Below the pieces are notes generated by a model, which saw only the letters and a program-made list of their open reading frames with translations, was not told the DNA's origin and made no database searches. Positions 1 to 9,179 of a stretch of DNA of 64,000 nt are shown one piece after another; the first letter of the stretch is position 1, and each line of letters opens with the position of its first letter. This DNA is from Burkholderia plantarii (lineage in GTDB: Bacteria > Pseudomonadota > Gammaproteobacteria > Burkholderiales > Burkholderiaceae): the NCBI RefSeq assembly GCF_001411805.1, contig NZ_CP007213.1, positions 1,054,001 through 1,118,000 on the forward strand, in the 5' to 3' direction. Both the position numbers and the translations under genes were made by a program.

Positions 1-350
1 TGCATGCTTTGCGACCAGAACGCCAGCCAGGTCTTCATGACGGGCGTGCTGACCTGCGTGTCGTCGAAGTTCGCGGCCACGATCGCGCGCAGCCGGGCGC
101 GCGGCTCGTTTCGCGCGGCCACCCGGCGGCGCGTGGTGGCCGCCCGCAGGTCGCGCAGCACGTGGCGCATGGTGGCCTCGAGCAGGCCGTCCTTGTCGCC
201 GAAGTAGTGGCTCACGATCCCGGTCGAGATGTTCGCGCGCTGCGCGACCGAGGCGAGCGTCGTGCCGGGCAGGCCGGTTTCGTCGATGGCGCGCAGCGTC
301 GCGTCGATCAACTGCGCGCGACGCACTTCGCGCATTCCGAGTTTGGGCAT
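1..350 (-). CDS. betI: BetI, TetR-family repressor of choline-to-betaine genes (3' end beyond window)
   Basis: The N-terminal ~116 residues are visible, running off the left edge. The start [19 protein letters not shown] and the helix-turn-helix at about residues 31-50 (ending STGIVSHYF) are those of BetI, a TetR-family repressor that releases DNA when choline is present and controls betaine aldehyde dehydrogenase and choline dehydrogenase. Those genes are usually adjacent and would lie to the left, outside the window. The ATG is at 348-350, and a palindromic operator sits 41-68 bp upstream, as expected for autoregulation. The ligand-binding domain cannot be judged. Confidence 0.9.
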   Translation of the reverse strand, partial: MPKLGMREVRRAQLIDATLRAIDETGLPGTTLASVAQRANISTGIVSHYFGDKDGLLEATMRHVLRDLRAATTRRRVAARNEPRARLRAIVAANFDDTQVSTPVMKTWLAFWSQSM

Positions 351-390
351 GGCAGCGGGGCGGGGTCGGGAAAGCCGGCAGGTTAGCGGT

Positions 391-418
391 TTTTTATTGA
401 ACGTTCAATCAATAAAAA
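391..418. promoter_or_regulatory. Probable BetI operator (palindrome)
   Basis: An AT-rich island in GC-rich DNA holds the perfect 12-bp palindrome TTGAACGTTCAA at 397-408, flanked by T5 on the left and A5 on the right. BetI boxes known from other proteobacteria carry a similar TTGAACGT/ACGTTCAA core upstream of betI. Its position just before betI makes autoregulation the simplest reading. Confidence 0.8.
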
Positions 419-820
419 ACGACGGGATGGCCGGCGGCGTGATGAATCCGGACGGCGGCGGCAGCCGCGCGACACCGCCGGCGATCGGGCGCGGCGGACA
501 GAGAAAGTTTTACCGGTCGGCCGGCGTGAAAACCGGTCGGCATTACCCGCGGTTGCTCGATCGATCAACAGTGACGAGGTTTGTAAAACAGTGAATTATG
601 TTTAAGGTCTTTAAAGCCCCACATTTTTTCTATTTTGAATGCGCCATGAATGAAGCAGGCGCAACGCGCTGGTGCGGCGGCGCCCCGCGAGGGAACGCGA
701 CCGCGCCGGTGTCGAGCGTCGCGGCACCAACGTGGGGCATCGCGCTGCCGTCCTGCAACATGTGCCGAGATCGTTGATGGAAAAGGAATTTCGCTGATGA
801 ATCCAGGCAGTCATGCTGCG

Positions 821-838
821 CCTGACAGAACTGACAGG
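821..838. promoter_or_regulatory. Lux-box-like dyad upstream of rhlA
   Basis: The 18-bp element CCTGACAGAACTGACAGG is an imperfect dyad: CCTG/CAGG outer arms and CAG/CTG inner arms. It fits the CT-N12-AG pattern typical of LuxR-family quorum-sensing sites. It lies about 50 bp before an AT-rich stretch and 462 bp before the rhlA ATG. Rhamnolipid genes are quorum-regulated in several Burkholderia and Pseudomonas. The role here is inferred. Confidence 0.45.
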
Positions 839-1299
839 GCGGCCGGCGTGGCGTAGCACGGAATGCATGGCGGCGGTGTGAAGCCGGCTTTTCAATCAGC
901 ATTTTTCGGACAATTTTTAAAGGTTCGTGAAAAGGCAAGCTGAATTTTTTCTGTTGAAATTAAATCGAATTGGTTGAGTTTCCGCGATGTCGCGTATTAG
1001 TATTGATACCCATGCGCAAGCGCGCCGCGATGTGTCAGGCAGTGCGGGTGCAAGGATGGAATCGGAAATAACGACAAGCGTCGGAAGTCATTCTTACGAG
1101 GCGCCGGGGGCCATGAGGTGGGTGTGCGGAGCGTGTTGCGTCCCGTGCCCATGGCGGCCGCATCCGTCGGCAGACGGGCGCGGGTTCCGGCACAGGGAAT
1201 AGCCGCCACGGGGCGTCGGCTCGTTGGCCGGCTATGGGGAGCGCTTCGCGCGAGCGAGCGTGTATCGCATTGATTGCCGGGTTACCGCCGGAGTACGCC

Positions 1300-2190
1300 A
1301 TGCCTATCGAGAAACAGGTCGTCCCGCTGCCGAATGGCTTGCAGGTCTACGTCGAACATCACGTCTACGATCCGTCGTTCGAGACGGTCATCCTGATCAA
1401 CGGTGCGCTCGCGACCACCGCCTCGTTCGGCCAGACCGTGCGCTACCTCGGCGAGCGGCTCAATTCCCTCTGCTTCGACCTGCCCTACGCGGGCCAGTCG
1501 CGCCAGCACAACCCCGGCAAGTTCGTGCTGACCAAGGACGACGAAGTCGATATCCTGCTGCACCTGGCCGAGCGCTTCCGGCCCAGCTACCTGCTGTCGG
1601 TGTCGTGGGGCGGGGTGGCGTCGCTGTTCGCGCTCTCGCGCGGCTGCACGAGCATCCGCCGCGCGGTGGTGGCCTCGTTCTCGCCGTTCCTCAACGACGC
1701 GATGGTCGACTACGTCACGCGTGCCCGCGACCACATCGCGGCGGGCGAGAACCTGCATGCCGCGCAGCTGCTCAACGACACCGTGGGCCGCTATCTGCCG
1801 CGCATCATGAAGCTCTACAACTACCGCTACCTGACCAAGCTGCCGCGCGACGAGCAGGACCAGGTGGCCTTCCACGTGAACCAGATCCTCGAGATGAAGC
1901 CGGAGGCCTATCTCGACCAGTTCACGCAGATCCAGTGCGGCGTGAAGTTCATCAACGGCGAACTCGACGAATACACCACGCCGGCCGACGTGCGCCGGCT
2001 CGGCAGCTACGTGCGGCGCGCCGAGTTCGAGACGATCGGCAAGGCCGGCCACTTCCTCGACCTCGAAGGGCGCCAGCAGCAGGAGAACGTGCGCGCGGCG
2101 ATCCTCGGCTACTTCTGCGACGAGGCGCGCAGCGCGTCCTCGCCGGACGGCTCGTTCGATTCGCTGTCGCCGATGCCGCTGCTGTCCTAG
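1300..2190 (+). CDS. rhlA: RhlA, 3-(3-hydroxyalkanoyloxy)alkanoate (HAA) synthase
   Basis: This alpha/beta-hydrolase-fold enzyme joins two 3-hydroxyacyl groups into the HAA lipid of rhamnolipids. It has 296 residues, close to Pseudomonas RhlA (295). The nucleophile motif is V-S-W-G-G with Ser102; the family Asp and His lie in GELDEYTTP and GKAGHFLDLEG near the C-terminus. The ATG at 1300 gives the start MPIEKQVVPLPNGLQVYVEH; an in-frame extension to 1234 is open but lacks family similarity. It is the first gene of the operon, 171 bp before rhlB. Confidence 0.95.
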   Translation: MPIEKQVVPLPNGLQVYVEHHVYDPSFETVILINGALATTASFGQTVRYLGERLNSLCFDLPYAGQSRQHNPGKFVLTKDDEVDILLHLAERFRPSYLLSVSWGGVASLFALSRGCTSIRRAVVASFSPFLNDAMVDYVTRARDHIAAGENLHAAQLLNDTVGRYLPRIMKLYNYRYLTKLPRDEQDQVAFHVNQILEMKPEAYLDQFTQIQCGVKFINGELDEYTTPADVRRLGSYVRRAEFETIGKAGHFLDLEGRQQQENVRAAILGYFCDEARSASSPDGSFDSLSPMPLLS

Positions 2191-2361
2191 CCGCGCCGTC
2201 GTAGCCGCTCGCGCGGCGGCGCGCCGGGTCGCGGGCATGACGTGCGGCCCCGGCGGGCCATGCTGAATGACGAGGCGCGCGTCGCGCCCGCCGCGCGTGC
2301 CGAGTGCGTCGCGCGCGAGGCGCGGCGCCCATTCCTTTCGAGCCCATCAGAGGCGGTATCG

Positions 2362-3747
2362 ATGTCGAAGATGATCATCACGGCGATCGGGTCGGCGGGC
2401 GACGTGTACCCGCTGCTCGGTGTCGGCCGCGCGCTCGCGGCCCGCGGGCACCAGGTGGTGTTCTGCACGCATCCGCAGTTCGAGGCGGGCGCGCTGCGCT
2501 GCGGCTTCGCGTTCGTGCCGATCGGCACGGCGCACGAGTACGCGCAGGCGATGGCGAACCCGGCGCTGTGGCATCCGCGCACCTCGTTCCGCACGCTCTG
2601 GGGCGTGATCGCACCGTCGCTGCGCCCGCATTTCGAGCGGCTCTCGGCGCTGGTGGACGATGACACGGTGCTGATCGGCACGCTCTGGGCGTTCTCCGCG
2701 CGCCTGTTGCAGGAGCGCCATGGCACGCCCTACGTGTCGGTGCAGGTGTCGCCCTCCACGCTGCTCTCGGCGCACGCGCCGCCCACCCACAAGCGCCTGA
2801 CCGTGCCGCGCCGGCTGCCGCTCGCGCTGAAGGCGGGGCTCATCACGCTGATCGAGCGCGGCGTGCTCGACAAGGTCTGCGGGCCGGCGCTGAACGCGCT
2901 GCGCGCGGAACTGGGGCTCGCGCCGGCGCGCCGCATCCTCGGCCGCTGGCTGCATTCCACCGACGGCGTGCTGTGCCTGTTCCCCGACTGGTTCGCGGCG
3001 CCGCAGCCAGACTGGCCGGCCAATCATCGGCTGACCGGCTTTCCGCTCTTCAACGACGTCGACGATCCGGTGCCGGACCCGGGGCTCGAGGCGTTCCTCG
3101 CGGCGGGCGAGCCGCCGGTGGTGTTCACGGCCGGCTCGACGCGCGTGGACGGCGCCGGCTTCGCGCGCGCGACCGCCGAGGCGATGCGGGCGACCGGCAC
3201 GCGCGGCATCCTGATCACGCCCGACGCCGCGCCGCCCGATGCCCACGAGCCGCCCGAGGCAAGCCATGCCCACGCGATGCCGCGGCTGCTGACGCGCCGC
3301 TACCTGCCGCTGCGCCGACTGTTGCCGCGCTGCCGCGCGCTGGTGCATCACGGCGGCATCGGCACGGCCTCGCTCGCCTACGAGGCCGGCATCGCGCAGG
3401 TGGTGATGCCGTCGGCGCACGACCAGTTCGACAATGCGCAGCGCGTGGCCGACAGCGGCTGCGGGGTGCGCCTGGATGCGCCGGTGGAGAGCGCCGCGCT
3501 GGCCGCGGCGCTCGGCTACGTGCTCGGCGACGAGGGCATCGCGGTGCGCTGCGCGCAGATCGCCGCCGCCGTGGCGGCCGCGCCCGACGGCTGCGTGGAG
3601 GCCGCGCGCTTCATCGAGCGCTTCATTCCCGCATCGGCCGCGCCGGCTGAACGGCCCGCGCCAGGCATCGACGGCGAGCCGGGGCCGCGTGGCCGCCGCG
3701 CCGCCGATGGCCCCGGTCTCGCGGCGCCGGAGGCCTCGGGCGCATGA
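2362..3747 (+). CDS. rhlB: RhlB, rhamnosyltransferase 1 catalytic subunit
   Basis: This GT1-type glycosyltransferase transfers rhamnose from dTDP-L-rhamnose to HAA, giving mono-rhamnolipid. The start MSKMIITAIGSAGDVYPLLG carries the N-terminal acceptor-side loop typical of the family. The donor-site signature LVHHGGIGTASLAYEAG lies in the C-terminal half, followed by the DQFDNA motif. It has 461 residues, a little longer than Pseudomonas RhlB because of a Pro/Ala-rich tail. The stop overlaps the next start by 4 bp (ATGA), so the exporter gene is translationally coupled. Confidence 0.95.
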   Translation: MSKMIITAIGSAGDVYPLLGVGRALAARGHQVVFCTHPQFEAGALRCGFAFVPIGTAHEYAQAMANPALWHPRTSFRTLWGVIAPSLRPHFERLSALVDDDTVLIGTLWAFSARLLQERHGTPYVSVQVSPSTLLSAHAPPTHKRLTVPRRLPLALKAGLITLIERGVLDKVCGPALNALRAELGLAPARRILGRWLHSTDGVLCLFPDWFAAPQPDWPANHRLTGFPLFNDVDDPVPDPGLEAFLAAGEPPVVFTAGSTRVDGAGFARATAEAMRATGTRGILITPDAAPPDAHEPPEASHAHAMPRLLTRRYLPLRRLLPRCRALVHHGGIGTASLAYEAGIAQVVMPSAHDQFDNAQRVADSGCGVRLDAPVESAALAAALGYVLGDEGIAVRCAQIAAAVAAAPDGCVEAARFIERFIPASAAPAERPAPGIDGEPGPRGRRAADGPGLAAPEASGA

Positions 3748-5393
3748 GTGCTTCCCCATTGGCAGACGCGACGCTGCCCGATGCCAGCGGCGCCATTGGC
3801 GGCGTGAGCGCAGCCGTGCCGCCGCCCGATGCACCGCGCGAAGGCGAGCCCGCGCCGCCGCCTGCCGACGCCGCGCCGCCGATGCGCGGCGCGCGGCTCG
3901 CGCTGCTGACCTTCGCGCTGTCGCTCGCCACCTTCATCGAGGTGCTCGACTCGACCGTGACCAACGTCGCGGTACCGTCGATCTCGGGCAGCCTCGGGGT
4001 GTCGAACAGCCAGGGCACCTGGGTGATCAGCTCGTATTCGGTGGCCGCCGCGATCGCGGTGCCGCTCACCGGCTGGCTCGCGCGGCGCGTCGGCGAGCGG
4101 CGCCTGTTCGTCACCTCGATCGTGCTGTTCACGCTGACCTCGCTGCTGTGCGGGCTGGCCGGCGACCTGCGCGTGCTGGTGGCGTGCCGCGCGCTGCAGG
4201 GCCTGTTCTCGGGGCCGATGGTGCCGCTCTCGCAGACCATCCTGATGCGCGCGTTCCCGCCCGAGCGGCGCACGCTCGCGCTCGCGCTGTGGGCCATGAC
4301 GGTGCTGCTCGCGCCGATCCTCGGGCCGGTGGCGGGCGGCTGGATCGTCGACAACTATTCGTGGCCGTGGATCTTCCTCGTCAACCTGCCGATCGGGCTG
4401 TTCTCGTTCACGGTCTGCGTGACGCTGCTGAAGCCGTCGCGCGAGGGCGGTCACGCGGGCCCGATCGACGTGGTCGGCATCGTGCTGCTGGTGATCGGCG
4501 TGGGCGCGCTGCAGGCCATGCTCGACCTCGGCCACGACCGCGGCTGGTTCGATTCCACGCTGATCCGCGCGCTGGCGATCACGGCCGGCCTCGCGATCGT
4601 CTCGCTGCTGATCTGGGAGCGTGGCGAGGCGCATCCGGTGGTGGACCTGAGCCTGTTCCGCGACCGCACGTTCTCGTTCTGCGTGCTGATCATCTCGCTC
4701 GGCATGATGGCGTTCTCGGTGGTGGGCGTGGTGTTCCCGCTCTGGCTGCAGACCGTGATGGGCTACAACGCGTTCCATTCCGGGCTCGCCGCCGCGCCGC
4801 TCGGCATCCTCGCGTTCGTGTTCTCGATCCTGGTGGGGCTCTATTCGAGCCGCTTCGACGCGCGCGTGCTGGCCACCTTCGGCTTCCTGGTGTTCGCCGG
4901 CGTGCAATGGAACAACGCCCACTTCACGCTGACCATGACGTTCACGCAGATCATCACGCCCGGGCTGATCCAGGGCATGGGGCTGCCGTGCTTCTTCATC
5001 CCGCTCACGGCGGCCACGCTGTCGCGGATTCCCGACGACAAGCTCGCCGCGGCCTCCAGCCTGTCGAACTTCCTGCGCACGCTGTCGGCCGCGTTCGGCA
5101 CCGCCATGAGCGTGACGCTATGGCAGAACCGCGCCACCTATCACTACGACGTGGTCTCGCAGGCGGTGACCCGATCGGACGGCAACACTCGGCGCTACGT
5201 CGACGCGCTGCACGCGATGGGCATGACCGGCACGCGCGAGCTCGCCTCGCTGAGCAACGTGGTGCAGAAGCAGGCCTACATGATGGCCACCGGCGACATG
5301 TATTTCATGGCCAGCATGACCTGCCTGACGCTGGCCTGCCTGATGTGGCTGACGCGGCCGAGGCGCGGCGCGGCCATGACGATCGGACATTGA
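3744..5393 (+). CDS. DHA2-family (EmrB/QacA) MFS exporter of the rhamnolipid operon
   Basis: A 549-residue inner-membrane proton-driven exporter with about 14 hydrophobic segments after a Pro/Ala-rich cytosolic N-terminus of ~50 residues. The DHA2 signature LDSTVTNVAVPSISGSLG is in helix 1, and the motif-A-like loop ARRVGERRLF follows helix 2. It overlaps rhlB by 4 bp. With the outer-membrane factor (6428) and adaptor (7989) it forms an EmrAB-TolC-like tripartite pump. Exporter genes in this position are conserved in Burkholderia rhl operons. Rhamnolipid as substrate is inferred from context. Confidence 0.88.
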   Translation: MSASPLADATLPDASGAIGGVSAAVPPPDAPREGEPAPPPADAAPPMRGARLALLTFALSLATFIEVLDSTVTNVAVPSISGSLGVSNSQGTWVISSYSVAAAIAVPLTGWLARRVGERRLFVTSIVLFTLTSLLCGLAGDLRVLVACRALQGLFSGPMVPLSQTILMRAFPPERRTLALALWAMTVLLAPILGPVAGGWIVDNYSWPWIFLVNLPIGLFSFTVCVTLLKPSREGGHAGPIDVVGIVLLVIGVGALQAMLDLGHDRGWFDSTLIRALAITAGLAIVSLLIWERGEAHPVVDLSLFRDRTFSFCVLIISLGMMAFSVVGVVFPLWLQTVMGYNAFHSGLAAAPLGILAFVFSILVGLYSSRFDARVLATFGFLVFAGVQWNNAHFTLTMTFTQIITPGLIQGMGLPCFFIPLTAATLSRIPDDKLAAASSLSNFLRTLSAAFGTAMSVTLWQNRATYHYDVVSQAVTRSDGNTRRYVDALHAMGMTGTRELASLSNVVQKQAYMMATGDMYFMASMTCLTLACLMWLTRPRRGAAMTIGH

Positions 5394-5474
5394 GACGGGA
5401 GGCCGCGACGTGATCCGCCGGACCTTTCCGACACGCCCGCCCGCCGCCGCGCGGGCCAACCCTGGTGGCACGGC

Positions 5475-6431
5475 ATGCGGAGCAAGACGATGAGGCTCGG
5501 GGCACTGATCATCCTGTATCACGCGCGCGACGAGCAGCTCGCGCGGATCGACGACGTGGCGCGCGCCTGCGATGCGCTGGTGCTGGTCGACAACACGCCG
5601 GCCCCGGACCCGCGCGCGCGCGAGGCGGCGCGACGTGCCGGCGTCGAGCTGATCCATCACGGCAATCGCGGCGGCATCGCGGGCGCCTACAACGCGGGGC
5701 TGGCCGCGCTGTTCGCGCGCGGCGTCGACGCGGTCGCGCTGTTCGACCAGGACTCGACGGTGCCCGAGCCGTTCTTTCCGACCATGCGCGCGCTCTGCGG
5801 GCGCTTCGGCGCGCAGGCGTTCATGGCCGGCCCGCGCATCTTCGACGAGAACGAGCAGCGCTACCTGCCCGAGCTGGCGAGCAACGGCGTGACGGTGCGG
5901 CGGCTGTCGATCACGCCCGATGCGCCGGCGCTGCGCTGCGCGTTCCTGATCTCGTCGGGCAGCGTGATCTCGCGCGAGGCGTTCGCCTGTCTCGGCCGCT
6001 TCGACGAGACGCTCTTCATCGATCACGTTGATACCGAATACTGCTTCCGCGCGCTCGCGCGCGGCGTGCCCGTGTACGTGGTGCCGTCGCTGGTGCTGGC
6101 GCACCGGATCGGCGCGAAGCGGCGCCACCGGATCGGGCCGTTCGAGATCTCGGCGATGCACCACCCGTGGTACCGCCGCTACTACAGCGCGCGTAACGCC
6201 GCGCAGCTCGGCATGCAGTACGGCCTGCGCTTCCCGGTGGCGATCGTGCCGAACCTGCTCACGCTGTGGCAGATCGTGCAGATCGTGCTGTGCGAGGACG
6301 ACAAGCGCGCCAAGCTCAAGGGCATCGCGTTCGGCGTGGTCGACGGCCTGTTGGGCCGCCTCGGCCCGCTCGACGAGGCGCGCCCGGGCTGGGCCGCGCG
6401 CGTACGCCCGAAGCGGGTGCGCCACGGATGA
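5475..6431 (+). CDS. rhlC: RhlC, second rhamnosyltransferase
   Basis: This GT2-family enzyme adds the second rhamnose, converting mono- to di-rhamnolipid. The 318-residue protein shows the family blocks: HHGNRGGIAGAYNAGL near residue 60, the metal/donor-binding LFDQDS, MAGPRIFDENEQRYLPE, and FDETLFIDHVDTEYCFRA. Two starts are possible: ATG at 5475, or ATG at 5490 giving MRLGALIILYH, which aligns better with the family. Unlike in P. aeruginosa, rhlC lies in the same operon as rhlAB, as in other Burkholderia. It overlaps the next gene by 4 bp. Confidence 0.94.
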   Translation: MRSKTMRLGALIILYHARDEQLARIDDVARACDALVLVDNTPAPDPRAREAARRAGVELIHHGNRGGIAGAYNAGLAALFARGVDAVALFDQDSTVPEPFFPTMRALCGRFGAQAFMAGPRIFDENEQRYLPELASNGVTVRRLSITPDAPALRCAFLISSGSVISREAFACLGRFDETLFIDHVDTEYCFRALARGVPVYVVPSLVLAHRIGAKRRHRIGPFEISAMHHPWYRRYYSARNAAQLGMQYGLRFPVAIVPNLLTLWQIVQIVLCEDDKRAKLKGIAFGVVDGLLGRLGPLDEARPGWAARVRPKRVRHG

Positions 6432-7984
6432 GCCGACCGATTCGATTCGCGCGGCCGGCGCGCGCGGCACTGGCGGCCGGCATCCTCGTGAGCGGCATGC
6501 TGTTAGGCGGCTGCGTGCCGTCCGGCTTCCACACCACGGTGGCGCCGCATGTGCCCGCCGCGGACGCGCTGGCGGGCGTGACCGGCCCGCGGGCCACGGA
6601 CGGCGCCTGGCCCGCGCCCGACTGGGTGCGCCAGCTCGGCGACGCGCAGCTCGACGCGCTGGTGGCCGAGGCCTACGAGAACAACCCGACGCTGCAGGCG
6701 GCCAGGGCGCGCATCGCGATCGCGCAGGCGCAGCTGCAGCAGTACTCGGCGATGACGGGCCTGGTCGGCACGGCCGGCGCCTCGGTCACCAAGGCGCGCG
6801 TGCCACGCAGCGACGGCGTGGCCAACGTCAACGCCGGCGGCTTCAACGTGCCGGTCGATCTGTTCGGCGATCCGGGCATCTCGTCGTCGTCGCTGTACGC
6901 CGGGCTCAACTACCAGCTCGACCTGTGGGGTGCCAACGCCGCCGCCACGCGCGGCTTCCTGTCGAGCCGCGACGCCGCGCGCGTCGATGCCGAGCAGGCG
7001 CGCCTCACGCTGGCGGTCTCGCTCGTCACGCTCTACTGCGAACTCGACCAGGTCTACGCGCAGCGCGAGCTGCTGGAGCAGAAGCGCGCGGCCGGCGAAC
7101 AGATCGACGCCGTGCTGCGCGAGCGCGCGGCGCGCGGCATCGACAACGCCTACGACGCCAGCGACGCCGCCATCAAGCGCAGCCGGCTGCTGGGCCAGAT
7201 CGCCTCGGCCGGCGAGCAGATCCGGCTGATCGAGGTGCAGATCGGCGTGATGACGGGCAAGGGCCCCGAGCGCGGGCTCGCGCTCGCGCGTCCGCACCCG
7301 GGCGAACTGGTGGACGCGCCGCTGCCGGCGCAGCTGCCCGTCGAGCTGCTGGGCCGGCGCCCCGACATCGTCGCCGCGCGGCTGCGCGTGCAGGCCGCGT
7401 TCGCCTCGGTGGACGGCGCGCGCGCCGATTTCTATCCGAACCTGAACCTTTCCGCGATCGGCGGGCTGTTCGCGCTGACGCCGGCCGGGCTGCTGCGCGG
7501 CAAGTCGTTCGGCGGCTCGATCGGGCCGGCCGTGTCGCTGCCGATCTTCGAGCGCGGCCGGCTGAAGGCGAAGCTGGCCGGCGACGTGGCCAACGCCGAC
7601 CTGACCATCGCGCTCTACAACCAGACCGTGGACGAGGCGCTCGGCCAGGTCGCGCGGCAGTTGACGCAGTTGCGCACCATGGATACCTTGCTTGCCGGGC
7701 AGCAGCAGGCGGTGGACGCGGCGCAGCGCATCGTCGACATCGCCGAGGAGCGCCACCGCCGCGGCTTCGGCATGGAGAAGGACGTCAACAACGCGCGCCT
7801 GACGCTGGCCGACGAGCGCACCCGCATGATCGACCTGCTCGCGCGACGCCGCGCGCTGCGCATCGGGCTGATCGACGCGCTTGGCGGCGGCTTCGACGCG
7901 AGCAGGCTGCCGGGGCCGGCCATCGCCGGTTCCGGACTCGTTTTTCCCGCCCACGACCGACTGACCGATTCGCACTTCGACTGA
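6428..7984 (+). CDS. NodT/OprM-family outer-membrane efflux lipoprotein
   Basis: A 518-residue TolC-like outer-membrane channel. The ATG at 6428 overlaps the rhlC stop. The N-terminus has a lipoprotein signal with lipobox LLGGC (Cys about 30), followed by the two repeated outer-membrane-factor domains with long alpha-hairpins. Typical blocks are ENNPTLQAARARIAIAQAQL and LLGRRPDIVAARLRVQAAFA. It is the channel of the tripartite pump formed with the DHA2 exporter and the adaptor. Confidence 0.9.
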   Translation: MSRPIRFARPARAALAAGILVSGMLLGGCVPSGFHTTVAPHVPAADALAGVTGPRATDGAWPAPDWVRQLGDAQLDALVAEAYENNPTLQAARARIAIAQAQLQQYSAMTGLVGTAGASVTKARVPRSDGVANVNAGGFNVPVDLFGDPGISSSSLYAGLNYQLDLWGANAAATRGFLSSRDAARVDAEQARLTLAVSLVTLYCELDQVYAQRELLEQKRAAGEQIDAVLRERAARGIDNAYDASDAAIKRSRLLGQIASAGEQIRLIEVQIGVMTGKGPERGLALARPHPGELVDAPLPAQLPVELLGRRPDIVAARLRVQAAFASVDGARADFYPNLNLSAIGGLFALTPAGLLRGKSFGGSIGPAVSLPIFERGRLKAKLAGDVANADLTIALYNQTVDEALGQVARQLTQLRTMDTLLAGQQQAVDAAQRIVDIAEERHRRGFGMEKDVNNARLTLADERTRMIDLLARRRALRIGLIDALGGGFDASRLPGPAIAGSGLVFPAHDRLTDSHFD

Positions 7985-7988
7985 GCGC

Positions 7989-9179
7989 ATGCACGACGAC
8001 AACAACGAGGCGCCCCGCCACGGCGCGAGCGCCACGGCCGAGGCCGGCCGGCTTCAGGCGAAGCGCGCCGCGCGCCGCCGCCATTTCGCGCTGTTCTTCG
8101 GCGTGGTCGTGGTGGCCGCGATCGCGGCGGCCACCGACTGGTACCTGAGCGGGCGCTATCACGAGGAGACCGACGACGCCTACGTGGCCGGCAACATCGT
8201 GCAGGTGGCCGCGCAGGTGCCGGGCACCGTGATCGACGTGCTGGTCAGCGACACGCAGCGCGTGCGCGCGGGCCAGACGCTCGCGCGCCTCGACGACGCC
8301 GAGGCCTCGGTGGCGCTCGCGCAGGCCCGCGCCCAGCTCGCGCAGGCGGTGCGCCAGGCCGCCAACTCGCGCGTCTCGAACGCGATGTATGCGGATGCCG
8401 TCAGCGCGCGCGAGGCCGATCTCGAGGTCGCGCGGCGCGCCTACGAGGCGCGCGCCAACGCCAGCGTCGAGGTGGTCTCGCCAGAGGAACTGGCACGCGC
8501 GCGGGCCCAGATGATCGGCGCGCAGGCGCAACTGGCCGCCGCGCGCGCGCAGCTCGAATCGGCGCGCGTGCTCGGCAGCCGGCTCGCGGTGGAGGACAAC
8601 CCCGCCGTGGTACAGGCCGCCGCGCAGTTCAAGCTCGCCTGGCGCAACCTGAAGCGCACCGCGATCGTCGCGCCGGTGGCGGGCACGGTGGCGCAGCGCT
8701 CGGTGCAGGTGGGCGCGCAGGTCGGCCCCGGCGTGCCGCTGCTGTCGCTGATCCAGCTGAACGCGCTGTGGATCGAGGCGAACTTCAAGGAAGGGCAGAT
8801 CCGCAACATGCGCGCCGGCCAGCCGGTCAGCGTCGTGTCGGACATCTACGGCGCGAAGGTGGTCTATCACGGCCACGTCGAGGGCTTCTCGGCCGGCACC
8901 GGCAGCGCGTTCTCGATGCTGCCGTCGCAGAACGCGGCCGGCAACTGGATCAAGGTGGTGCAGCGCGTGCCGGTGGTGGTGTCGATCGACGCGGCCGATC
9001 TGGCCGCGCATCCGCTGCGCATCGGGCTGTCGATGCGCGTGGTGGTGGACACGCGCCAGCGCGGCGGCCGCCTGCTCGACAACGAGCAGCCGCTGCCGGG
9101 GCAGAGCACGCGCGTCCACGACGACGTGGTGGCCGAGGCCGACGCCGCCGCCGCCGCGGTGATCCGCGCGAACCAGTAG
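7989..9179 (+). CDS. HlyD/EmrA-family membrane fusion protein
   Basis: A 396-residue periplasmic adaptor anchored by one N-terminal helix (about residues 35-53, FALFFGVVVVAAIAAATDWY). The beta-barrel/lipoyl segment contains the EmrA hallmark TDDAYVAGNIVQVAAQVPG, followed by an Ala/Gln-rich coiled-coil hairpin and a second lipoyl half, TAIVAPVAGTVAQRSVQVGAQV. The start lies 4 bp after the channel gene's stop. It is the last gene of the rhl operon and should bridge the inner-membrane exporter to the outer-membrane channel. Confidence 0.92.
   Translation: MHDDNNEAPRHGASATAEAGRLQAKRAARRRHFALFFGVVVVAAIAAATDWYLSGRYHEETDDAYVAGNIVQVAAQVPGTVIDVLVSDTQRVRAGQTLARLDDAEASVALAQARAQLAQAVRQAANSRVSNAMYADAVSAREADLEVARRAYEARANASVEVVSPEELARARAQMIGAQAQLAAARAQLESARVLGSRLAVEDNPAVVQAAAQFKLAWRNLKRTAIVAPVAGTVAQRSVQVGAQVGPGVPLLSLIQLNALWIEANFKEGQIRNMRAGQPVSVVSDIYGAKVVYHGHVEGFSAGTGSAFSMLPSQNAAGNWIKVVQRVPVVVSIDAADLAAHPLRIGLSMRVVVDTRQRGGRLLDNEQPLPGQSTRVHDDVVAEADAAAAAVIRANQ

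Larger units (their letters stand above)
351..1299. other. Long non-coding interval between betI and rhlA
   Basis: About 950 bp without a credible gene; the short open frames here have no protein-like character. It holds the BetI operator (391-418), a lux-box-like dyad (821-838) and an AT-rich stretch at about 885-985 that is the best place for the rhl promoter. If so, rhlA would have an untranslated leader of roughly 300 nt. Confidence 0.6.

Noticed and set aside
1234..1299. N-terminal extension of rhlA
   Set aside because: The open frame extends upstream, but the added residues do not match RhlA, and start at 1300 gives the normal length.
3516..4922. Long minus-strand open frame opposite rhlB and the exporter gene
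   Set aside because: Its translation is Arg/His/Gln-rich without domains; it is an antisense shadow caused by high GC. The same holds for similar frames at 5118-6470, 6503-8035, 27972-30164 and elsewhere.
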